Assembly: GCA_041485845.1 (NCBI GenBank)
Contig: JBGPKH010000532.1
Span: forward strand, 1 to 6,406
Source of the DNA: OMOG01 sp041485845
GTDB lineage: Bacteria; Acidobacteriota; Terriglobia; Bryobacterales; Bryobacteraceae
Length of the DNA: 6,406 nucleotides
Reading direction: 5' to 3'
Shown here one piece after another: positions 1 through 5,120 of this stretch. The translations under genes and the position numbers were made by a program. The notes under the pieces are model-generated. The model worked only from the letters and a program-made list of their open reading frames with translations, did not search any database and had not been told where the DNA came from. Within the stretch, counting starts at the first letter, position 1; each line of letters begins with the position of its first letter.

Positions 1-338
1 ATGGCAGACCGCAGCATGTGGTCGAGCCGCAGGCCCCGCCGGGGACTCAGGTGGCCCAGGGTTTTGCCGTCCTCGTGCTCCATCACGATGTAGTCGGCGC
101 CGTTCTCCGAAGCGATGTCGTGGATGGTGACGATATTTGGGTGGTTCAGCGCGGAGGCGGCCTGTGCCTCCTGGATGAAGCGGCGCCTGCGATCCTGGTC
201 CGCCGTTTTATCGGTGGGCAGCGTTTTGATGGCAACCAGACGGTTGAGCCGGGTGTCGCGCGCCTTCCAGACGACACCCATGCCGCCCTCCCCGAGTTTT
301 TCGAGGATCTCGTAGTGGGAGATCGGCTGGGGGGACAT
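1..338 (-). CDS. Serine/threonine protein kinase, N-terminal lobe (partial, runs off left edge)
   Basis: Reading the minus strand from the ATG at 338 gives 112 residues without a stop, cut by the window edge. The N-lobe of a Hanks-type (PknB-like) kinase is clear: the glycine loop LGEGGMGVV (residues 15-23, G16/G18/G21), the VAIK ATP-binding lysine (K38), the alpha-C glutamate in FIQEAQ (E57), then HPNIVTIHDI and the hinge-like YIVMEHEDGKTL (83-94). The catalytic loop (HRD) and DFG lie outside the window, so activity cannot be judged. Known family role: phosphorylation of Ser/Thr on target proteins, often with a C-terminal sensor or WD40/TPR region. The start at 338 fits the family, which usually begins a few residues before 'ISHYEILEKLGEGGMG', although no good Shine-Dalgarno precedes it. 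An in-frame ATG at 437 would add 33 residues. It is divergent from hicA. Confidence 0.93.
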   Translation of the reverse strand, partial: MSPQPISHYEILEKLGEGGMGVVWKARDTRLNRLVAIKTLPTDKTADQDRRRRFIQEAQAASALNHPNIVTIHDIASENGADYIVMEHEDGKTLGHLSPRRGLRLDHMLRSA

Positions 339-441
339 GTGACTATCGATGATACATTCTTTTGGAGTGATCTGCGGTCCGATGAAGACAAATGTGGAAA
401 ACTGAGGGCTTGAAGATTCTGGGACCGTGGGGTTCATCGTC

Positions 442-445
442 GAGG
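442..445 (+). promoter_or_regulatory. Ribosome binding site of hicA
   Basis: GAGG lies 7 nt before the ATG at 453. This supports 453 as the start of the toxin gene. No convincing -35/-10 pair was identified by eye in the 339-452 gap. Confidence 0.5.
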
Positions 446-452
446 ATGTGAG

Positions 453-638
453 ATGAAGGTGCGCGACGCAATCAAGCTGATCGAGGAGGACGGTTGGAAG
501 CTCAAACGTACTCGGGGAGCCCACCGAGTCTACACACACGCGACGAAGCCGGGCATCGTGGTGGTCCCCGGCCATCTTGGGTCGGACGTCGCGACGGGCA
601 CGCTTTCGAGTATTCTGAAACAGGCGGGACTGAAATGA
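453..638 (+). CDS. hicA: HicA-type mRNA interferase toxin
   Basis: A 61-residue protein of the size and layout of HicA toxins, which have a small dsRBD-like fold and act as ribosome-independent mRNA ribonucleases in the cytoplasm. Visible family marks are the N-terminal 'MKVRDAIKLIEEDGWKLKR' helix and strand, the catalytic-histidine segment RTRGAHRVY (H24), and the C-terminal VVVPGHLGSDVATGTLSSIL segment followed by KQAGLK, which matches the usual vPxH...GTLrsILKqAGl pattern. The usual GSH is GAH here, a mild variation, and the histidine is kept. The start is supported by GAGG at 442-445. Its stop overlaps the start of the antitoxin gene (ATGA at 635-638), the usual translational coupling of hicAB. 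A hand count gives about 60% GC, somewhat below the visibly GC-richer genes downstream; this fits a mobile toxin-antitoxin module but proves nothing. Confidence 0.93.
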   Translation: MKVRDAIKLIEEDGWKLKRTRGAHRVYTHATKPGIVVVPGHLGSDVATGTLSSILKQAGLK

Positions 639-841
639 GATATGCAGTAGTAATCGAGAAAACCGACACCGGCTATTCGGCGTACGTGCCCGATCTTCCG
701 GGTTGCGTGAGCGTTGGCCCCACGCGCGAGGAACTCGATCGGAATATTCGCGAAGCCATCGAGCTGTACGTGGATGAACTCCGCGAGCAGGGCGCCCCAA
801 TTCCCGCCCCGAGCACGGATACCGAGTACATCGCAGTTTAG
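635..841 (+). CDS. hicB: HicB-type antitoxin (short form)
   Basis: A 68-residue protein that starts inside the hicA stop (ATGA). It has the partial RNase H-like fold of HicB antitoxins: MRYAVVIEKTDTGYSAYVPDLPGCVSVG (residues 1-28) with the hallmark GYSAYVPDLPGC, then the helix TREELDRNIREAIELYVDEL (30-49) and a GAPIPAPST tail. By family knowledge it binds HicA and blocks its RNase site. It ends right after the core, with no room for the C-terminal ribbon-helix-helix or HTH DNA-binding domain of longer HicB proteins, so autorepression of the pair by HicB alone is doubtful. A longer open frame from 494 reads through hicA out of frame and is not the real start. Its stop codon overlaps the convergent gene ending at 838 by 4 bp. 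Confidence 0.93.
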   Translation: MRYAVVIEKTDTGYSAYVPDLPGCVSVGPTREELDRNIREAIELYVDELREQGAPIPAPSTDTEYIAV

Positions 842-1302
842 CGCACGCGCCGGTTCAACTCCGCCGACCGCTTCCCATCGACGCGATCCAGCCGAACCTG
901 CCCGTGCGCGCCCTGCCGCGTCGTGTAGTGCAGCATCACGCCATCGCTCCAAACCGCCGCCGCCGTCTGGATGCTCCGGTCCGCCGGCGCGATCCTGTAA
1001 TTTGCAGGCTCACGCTGCTCCGGCTTCGCCGGGGGAGTCTGCTGGGGCGGTTTCAACTGGCCGGTGATCGCTCCGATGAACTGCGAATGCGAGGCGGCCT
1101 GTGCGGCTCCGGCCAGTGCCGCTTCGAAATCGCCCGCGAAGTTGGCCTTGCGCATGATGCTGGGGCTTACCGGCTGAATCTCGCCGGGCGCGGGAGGACC
1201 TGCAAACCGGTAGTTCTGCATCAGCCACGCGTCGCCGGGATCACGCGATTGGGCGAGGCACGTGGCGGCGGTGAGGAATAACAGGATCGCGAGAGATTTC
1301 AT
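838..1302 (-). CDS. Small secreted protein of unknown function
   Basis: A 154-residue protein with a Sec-type signal peptide: MKSLAILLFLTAATCLA, with probable cleavage after CLA, before QSRDPGDAW. The cysteine is not in a good lipobox (TAATC), so a lipoprotein is less likely. The mature part has no transmembrane stretch. It shows a Pro/Gln-rich stretch (TGQLKPPQQTPPAKPEQ, near the middle), followed by a possible beta-rich C-terminal part (AAVWSDGVMLHYTTRQGAHGQ). I do not recognise a family. The start is well supported: AGGAG at 1309-1313 sits 6 nt before the ATG. It is the last gene of the four-gene minus-strand unit, 22 bp after the DUF3500 gene, and its stop overlaps that of convergent hicB. 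The signal peptide, start site and position argue that it is a real gene. Confidence 0.8.
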   Translation of the reverse strand: MKSLAILLFLTAATCLAQSRDPGDAWLMQNYRFAGPPAPGEIQPVSPSIMRKANFAGDFEAALAGAAQAASHSQFIGAITGQLKPPQQTPPAKPEQREPANYRIAPADRSIQTAAAVWSDGVMLHYTTRQGAHGQVRLDRVDGKRSAELNRRVR

Positions 1303-1308
1303 GGGAGG

Positions 1309-1313
1309 CTCCT
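1309..1313 (-). promoter_or_regulatory. Ribosome binding site of the 838-1302 gene
   Basis: AGGAG on the minus strand, 6 nt before the ATG at 1302. It lies within the 22-bp gap after the DUF3500 stop, so the gene can be translated from the same transcript. Confidence 0.65.
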
Positions 1314-1324
1314 ACCCCAAAATA

Positions 1325-2578
1325 CTAGGCGTGTGCATGCGCCAAATAATGCTGCCGCAGCAGGTCCTTCCCGTAGTCGTTCCCGTTGGGCGTCCGCACC
1401 ACGCAGTGAATGTGCTGGCGATTGGGCAGGCGATCCTTCGACATCGCCGCCAGGTTCGCCGGCCGCTGATGATCGAACTCGATCAGAATCACCGGACTGT
1501 GGATGCGGTAGTAATAGACGCTCGACGAATCGGTGCCGCCGATCCACGCAAACGACGTGCGATCGAGGTGGCGCCGCACCTCGTCCATCTTCACCCGCGC
1601 GTGGCCTTCGTCCATGTTGCCGACGTAGAGATCCACCAGGTCGAGCAACTGCTTGCGCCGCGGCGCCGCGAAGTCCGCCACCCGCGTGCCCGCGTAGTCC
1701 AGAACCACGTTGTCCTTGAAAGCCTCGGTCAGGTTGTAGTTCTCCGTCTTGTCCGGCCGCAGAATCGCCTTCGCGCGTTGCGTGTTCTCCAGCGCCAGCA
1801 GCATCGCCAGCCCCTGGTTCTGTTCCTCCTGGAGAATCGACACTCCCTTGTACTTCCCCGAGTTGGAGATCACCGGCTCGGAACCGGTGAAGAACGGGGT
1901 CATCACCACCTGGTCGCCCATCGCGAAGTAGTTGACGATCGCGTGGTGGCCATCGAGCTGGAAGCCCCAGGGGCCGGTCGCCGACGGCTTGCCCATCACC
2001 GTGAGGAAGTAGAACCACTCCCCCAGAAACTGGTGGTCGTTGGTCAGCTCGGCGAGCGTCTCGTTCAGCCGCATGATGTCGCGGGTGAGCTTCATGCCCC
2101 GCGCGCTGAGCGCCGCCTCGAGCATCCCGAACGCCGCGGTCCGCTGCGCCTCCGTCATTTCCTTGAAGCTGACGCCCTGCCGCACATAGAAATGCTGGTT
2201 CATCCACTTGCGCCATTCCGGATCGTCCACCGGGAACAGCGCGCGGTCGCGTTGCTCTTTGGTCAGGCTGGCGAGAAAGCGCTCGGTCGCGTTGCGCACC
2301 GGCGCCGTGGAGACGCCGCTCGCATGAAGCCCGAACAAGCCGGGCTCGACAGTCCCGTTGGCCGTGATGCCTTTGAACGGTTCGGCGAGTCCCTTGCGCT
2401 CGGCGTCCGCCGACATCTGACGGAAGCGTTCCGCCATGTCCGGCGTGTTTTGCGGAAAGGCGTGTGGCGCTAACAGCGCACCAGGGACGATGGCGGAGAA
2501 GAACGACCGTCGCGTAAAGCGCGGGCGAGCCTGGTGATGATCATGGACACGGTCATGCCTGTGCATCGTGGGGTTCAT
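1325..2578 (-). CDS. DUF3500 family protein with Tat signal peptide
   Basis: A 417-residue exported protein of unknown biochemical function. The N-terminus has an unusual histidine-rich stretch (H6, H8, H12, H14, H15) followed by a twin-arginine motif TRRSFF (R23-R24) and a hydrophobic segment SAIVPGALLA, with probable cleavage near PHA-FPQ. This suggests folded export through Tat. DUF3500 marks visible: GPWGFQLDGHHAIVNY (about 202-217), the YYYRIHSPVILIEFDHQ segment (about 354-370) and the C-terminal QHIHCVVRTPNGNDYGKDLL (388-407) with its HIH and NDYGKD. The conserved histidines could bind a metal, but that is inference. The start at 2578 is chosen because upstream residues are antisense-like and poor. 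It overlaps the preceding gene by 26 bp, and only a weak GGGA precedes it. ATG 2566 is the alternative. Second-last gene of the minus-strand unit. Confidence 0.9.
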   Translation of the reverse strand: MNPTMHRHDRVHDHHQARPRFTRRSFFSAIVPGALLAPHAFPQNTPDMAERFRQMSADAERKGLAEPFKGITANGTVEPGLFGLHASGVSTAPVRNATERFLASLTKEQRDRALFPVDDPEWRKWMNQHFYVRQGVSFKEMTEAQRTAAFGMLEAALSARGMKLTRDIMRLNETLAELTNDHQFLGEWFYFLTVMGKPSATGPWGFQLDGHHAIVNYFAMGDQVVMTPFFTGSEPVISNSGKYKGVSILQEEQNQGLAMLLALENTQRAKAILRPDKTENYNLTEAFKDNVVLDYAGTRVADFAAPRRKQLLDLVDLYVGNMDEGHARVKMDEVRRHLDRTSFAWIGGTDSSSVYYYRIHSPVILIEFDHQRPANLAAMSKDRLPNRQHIHCVVRTPNGNDYGKDLLRQHYLAHAHA

Positions 2579-3182
2579 TATATCCCACGTGCCCCGCCAG
2601 CACGAGCCAACCCGCCAAAGTCGCCAGCTTCTCATCCTGCCGCCACGGCGGCCCCATGGATTTCCCGAAAGCCGCAATGCGGCGTTGCAGATCCTCCGCC
2701 GCGACGCCCAGTCCGGCGGCCCCCTCGGCCCACACTTCGCGTTCCTTGAATCCCGCGACCGCGAGACCGCACGCCTCGCCGGCCCGCCGCAGCGCGTTGC
2801 GGAAGAACTCGCCCTCCGCCGTGTGGATTGCCGGATGCGACGCGAGCGTGGCCGCCAGATCCCCTGTGGGCCTGCCGGAGCTCAACAGCACCGCACAACC
2901 GATCGCCTGGTAACCCTGTGCCGTCAGTTCCGCGAGCGCATCCCGCAAGCCTGCCTGCGCCATGGCGCGCGCCGTACCCGCGCAGGTCCGCAGGAACCGC
3001 TCCGCGTCTTTCAGATCCATCTCCGCCGCGGCGTGGTACGGTTGCCGCGGAATCCCGGGCTTCACCATCTCGACTCGGCGCCGTAACAGCACCACCGGGT
3101 CCGCCGCCGTCCCTCCCACCGCCACCATGGCGGCCCATCCGGAGTGCGCCCGAAATCCCAGGGCCGCCGGCCGGGTTAACAA
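2553..3182 (-). CDS. Conserved hypothetical protein (RAHSGWAA...RRR.E type)
   Basis: A cytoplasmic protein of about 190-209 residues, rich in Ala, Arg and Gly, without signal peptide or membrane segment. Numbered from the TTG at 3182, it has GFRAHSGWAAMVAVGG (9-24), VVLLRRRVEMVKPGIPRQPYH (30-50), a long helical part, GYQAIGCAVLLSSGRP (90-105), ASHPAIHTAEGEFFRNAL (114-131; H116, H120, E123, E125) and GPPWRQDEKLATLAGWL (177-193). I associate this pattern with uncharacterised acidobacterial proteins but know no function. The H...H..EGE cluster could be a metal or active site (inference). The start is uncertain: the first ATG (3128) would cut off HSGWAA, which looks conserved. TTG 3182, overlapping the SDR stop by 7 bp and preceded by AGG, or a CTG at 3161, would keep it. 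It overlaps the DUF3500 start by 26 bp, so coupling is likely. Confidence 0.75.
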   Translation of the reverse strand: MLTRPAALGFRAHSGWAAMVAVGGTAADPVVLLRRRVEMVKPGIPRQPYHAAAEMDLKDAERFLRTCAGTARAMAQAGLRDALAELTAQGYQAIGCAVLLSSGRPTGDLAATLASHPAIHTAEGEFFRNALRRAGEACGLAVAGFKEREVWAEGAAGLGVAAEDLQRRIAAFGKSMGPPWRQDEKLATLAGWLVLAGHVGYNEPHDAQA

Positions 3183-4057
3183 GGGTACGCCTGCAGCGGC
3201 GCCGACGCGTCGAACTTCGGGATATAGCGCCCGTCGATGTCGGTGAAGCCGTACTCCTGGGCCAGATCCGACACCCACAGAAGTTGCCCGGTCTTCTTCA
3301 TCACCTGGCCATCCGCCGCCAGAGCCGCTACCGCGCGCCCGATGTACTCGGGAGACTCGCTCAGGTCGAAGCGGAATTGCCGCTTGCGTTCCTCCGTCGT
3401 CATGTACTGCAAGACTCCCTCCGTGCGCATGAATCCCGGATTGAGTCCCACCACCGCGATCTTCGACTTCTTGCCATCGCGGCTCATCGCCGGCACCAGG
3501 CGATTCAGGCATTCGTGGCCCATGTCGTGGAGAATCTGCCCGCGATACGCCGAGGGATCGGAATGCAGGTTGTCGGTGACGTGAACGATCAGCCCGTGCC
3601 GTTGCTTCTGCATGAGCCGCGCGGCGTGCGCGCTGGTCAGCCAGCACACGCTGACCGTCTCCAGCGTCTCCCGCCAGATCGCGGCGCTCAGCTCCCAGAA
3701 GCGCTGGGACCACACCGGCATGAAGTTCGCGGCCCACGCCGAGTTGGCCAGCACGTCCAGCCGTCCGTGCTCCTTCTCCACGCGCCCGAACAGCGCCGCC
3801 ACTTCCTCTTCCTTGCTGAGGTCCGCGCGCACCGCGATCCCCACTCCGCCGCGCACCGCGACCTCCTCGGCGGTGTCCTCCACGGTACCGGGGACGTCGT
3901 GCGGCGGCCCCGCCCGCGAGGTCCGCGCTGCCACGTAAACAGTTGCGCCGGCCTCGCCAAGCGCGAGCGCGATCCCTCGGCCCGCACCCCGGCTCCCTCC
4001 GGCGACTACGGCGATCTTACCTTCCAGATGTTTCATGGTCTCAGTCTGCGCTCTCAT
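3176..4057 (-). CDS. Short-chain dehydrogenase/reductase family protein, catalytic residues apparently replaced
   Basis: A 293-residue SDR-fold protein. The Rossmann NAD(P)-binding motif is intact (AVVAGGSRGAGRGIALALGEAGATVYVAARTS, early in the protein), with RADLS and DVLANSAW following as in the subgroup related to DHRS1. NPGFMRTEGVL and the late part are also as in that subgroup. At the active site the usual YxxxK is missing. Aligned by eye to relatives reading ...YRGS.FYDLAKAAV..., this protein has YRGQILHDMGHECL, so Tyr and Lys become His177 and His181 (codons at 3527-3529 and 3515-3517). Cofactor binding is plausible, but normal oxidoreductase catalysis is doubtful. The start at 4057 has AGGTG 6 nt upstream. 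ATG 4036 (closest to the usual family start) and GTG 4066 are alternatives. First gene of the minus-strand unit, divergent from the WYL regulator. Confidence 0.9.
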   Translation of the reverse strand: MRAQTETMKHLEGKIAVVAGGSRGAGRGIALALGEAGATVYVAARTSRAGPPHDVPGTVEDTAEEVAVRGGVGIAVRADLSKEEEVAALFGRVEKEHGRLDVLANSAWAANFMPVWSQRFWELSAAIWRETLETVSVCWLTSAHAARLMQKQRHGLIVHVTDNLHSDPSAYRGQILHDMGHECLNRLVPAMSRDGKKSKIAVVGLNPGFMRTEGVLQYMTTEERKRQFRFDLSESPEYIGRAVAALAADGQVMKKTGQLLWVSDLAQEYGFTDIDGRYIPKFDASAPLQAYPC

Positions 4058-4059
4058 AC

Positions 4060-4090
4060 CTGACACCTGATGTCATGTTTCCCTGATAAA
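4060..4090 (+). promoter_or_regulatory. Possible promoter of the WYL regulator gene
   Basis: CTGACA at 4060-4065 (5 of 6 to TTGACA) and GATAAA at 4085-4090 (4 of 6 to TATAAT) are separated by 19 bp, slightly long. Transcription would then begin near 4097-4100, giving an almost leaderless message. This would fit the absence of a Shine-Dalgarno before ATG 4100. The -35 box would lie within the inverted repeat, consistent with autorepression. Weak evidence. Confidence 0.25.
4061..4075. promoter_or_regulatory. Inverted repeat, candidate operator of the divergent SDR operon and WYL regulator
   Basis: TGACA-CCTGA-TGTCA is a perfect 5-bp inverted repeat with a 5-bp spacer. With one mismatch the symmetry extends to 4058-4078 (AC...GT). 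It lies in the only intergenic stretch between the two divergent genes. Local HTH-WYL regulators commonly bind such sites next to their own gene. Assignment as an operator is inference; the symmetry is directly visible. Confidence 0.5.
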
Positions 4091-4099
4091 GTTTTCCTT

Positions 4100-5047
4100 A
4101 TGCGCGCCGACCGGCTCCTTTCGATCCTACTCCTGCTCCAGGTGAACCGCCGGCTCACCGCCCGCGAGCTCGCCACGCGACTCGAAGTCTCCGAGCGTAC
4201 GATCCTCCGCGACATGGACGCCCTTAGCGGCTCCGGCGTTCCGGTGGTCGCAGGGCGCGGCGCCGGCGGCGGATGGAGCCTCCTCGAAGACTATCAGACC
4301 AAGCTCACCGGCCTCAGCCTGACGGAAATCCAGTCGCTGTTTCTCGCCCGGCCGGGCCGCCTTATGGCCGATCTCGGTTTGACGCACGAAGCCGAAGCTG
4401 CCTTGATCAAGCTCCAGGCCTCGCTGCCCGCCGCCTCCCGGCAGCAGGCGGATTTCGCGCGCCAGCGCATTCTCATCGATACGCGCGGCTGGCGGGATCC
4501 GGCCGAATCCGTCGCCTGCCTGCCGGTCCTGCTCGACGCGCTCTGGCGCGAGCGGCAGGTGCGCTTCCTATATAACAAGGTGCTGTGCGAACCGAGCGAG
4601 CGGATCGGCGATCCGCTCGGCCTGGTGGCCAAAGGCAGCGCCTGGTACCTGGTGGCCCGCATGGATGGCGACCCGCGAACGTATCGTGTGTCGCGCATGT
4701 CCGGGGCGTCGATCGCCGACGCGCCGGCCGCGCGCGACCCACACTTCGACCTCGCGGCCTACTGGGAGCGCTCCGCATCGGAGTTCCGCCAGCAGCTTCC
4801 GCGCTACTACGCGACCTTCCTCGCGAACCCGCCGGTGATGCGCTGGGTGCGCTATCGCGGCTGGCGTCTCGAAGAGGAAGCGCCCGAGGGCAACCGCATC
4901 CGTGTGCGCCTGCGCTTCGACGTCGAAGAAGAAGCCGTGCAGTTCGCGCTGAGCTTCGGCGCCGGCATCCAGGTCGTCGACCCCGAGGGGCTGCGCGCAA
5001 GAGTGCTCGAAGGCGCGCTGGCAACTGTCCGCCAGTACCAAGCCTGA
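4100..5047 (+). CDS. YafY/DeoR-type HTH-WYL transcriptional regulator
   Basis: A 315-residue DNA-binding regulator. The N-terminal winged helix-turn-helix is at residues 1-60: MRADRLLSILLLLQ, LTARELATRLEVSERTILRDMDAL (19-42, the recognition helix around SERTILRDM) and the wing VVAGRGAGGGWSL. A WYL domain follows at about 140-210 with a literal WYL at 182-184 in GSAWYLVARM and YRVSRM (195-200), then a WCX-type C-terminal domain to the end. WYL domains sense small ligands or nucleic acids, so this protein probably represses or activates in response to an effector not identifiable here. ATG 4100 is chosen over in-frame ATG 4070 because the family typically starts MRADRLL. Neither has a Shine-Dalgarno. 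Divergent from the SDR operon, which is the most likely target besides its own gene. Confidence 0.93.
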   Translation: MRADRLLSILLLLQVNRRLTARELATRLEVSERTILRDMDALSGSGVPVVAGRGAGGGWSLLEDYQTKLTGLSLTEIQSLFLARPGRLMADLGLTHEAEAALIKLQASLPAASRQQADFARQRILIDTRGWRDPAESVACLPVLLDALWRERQVRFLYNKVLCEPSERIGDPLGLVAKGSAWYLVARMDGDPRTYRVSRMSGASIADAPAARDPHFDLAAYWERSASEFRQQLPRYYATFLANPPVMRWVRYRGWRLEEEAPEGNRIRVRLRFDVEEEAVQFALSFGAGIQVVDPEGLRARVLEGALATVRQYQA

Positions 5048-5050
5048 ACT

Positions 5051-5072
5051 GGACAGGCCGGGAGGCCTGTCC
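5051..5072. repeat. Perfect hairpin, REP-like element or weak terminator
   Basis: GGACAGGCC (5051-5059), a GGGA loop, then GGCCTGTCC (5064-5072): a perfect 9-bp GC-rich stem starting 3 nt after the regulator stop. No U-run follows (TACCCC instead), so a classical intrinsic terminator is unlikely. The position behind a gene and the compact palindrome resemble dispersed repetitive extragenic palindromes. Copy number cannot be judged from one window. The rest of the 5048-5120 gap shows nothing else. Confidence 0.6.
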
Positions 5073-5120
5073 TACCCCAGTCTCGCCGCCGGCCGGCCTC
5101 GCTCGTCATATCCTATTTAC

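Noticed and set aside
18..413. Plus-strand open frame of 131 codons at the left edge
   Set aside because: It is antisense to the kinase, whose glycine loop, lysine and alpha-C glutamate are all present on the minus strand.
339..452. Promoter boxes between the kinase and hicA
   Set aside because: Some TTGGAG- and TTGAAG-like hexamers exist, but none has a properly spaced -10 partner, so no promoter is claimed.
1262..2473. Long plus-strand open frame of about 400 codons
   Set aside because: It is antisense to the DUF3500 gene. Its product is low-complexity, rich in His, Arg, Val and Leu, with no family pattern, as expected from the GC-rich complementary strand of a real gene.
3183..3737. Upstream extension of the unknown minus-strand gene into the SDR gene
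   Set aside because: The frame stays open, but the residues are a shifted reading of the SDR coding sequence and show no independent motif.
2828..4063. Long plus-strand open frame of about 410 codons
   Set aside because: It lies opposite the unknown gene and the SDR gene. The translation is Arg/Pro/His-rich and motif-free, while the minus strand encodes an unmistakable Rossmann protein.
5060..5080. Intrinsic terminator after the WYL regulator
   Set aside because: The hairpin is followed by TACCCCAG, not a T-run, so it is listed as a repeat-like hairpin instead.
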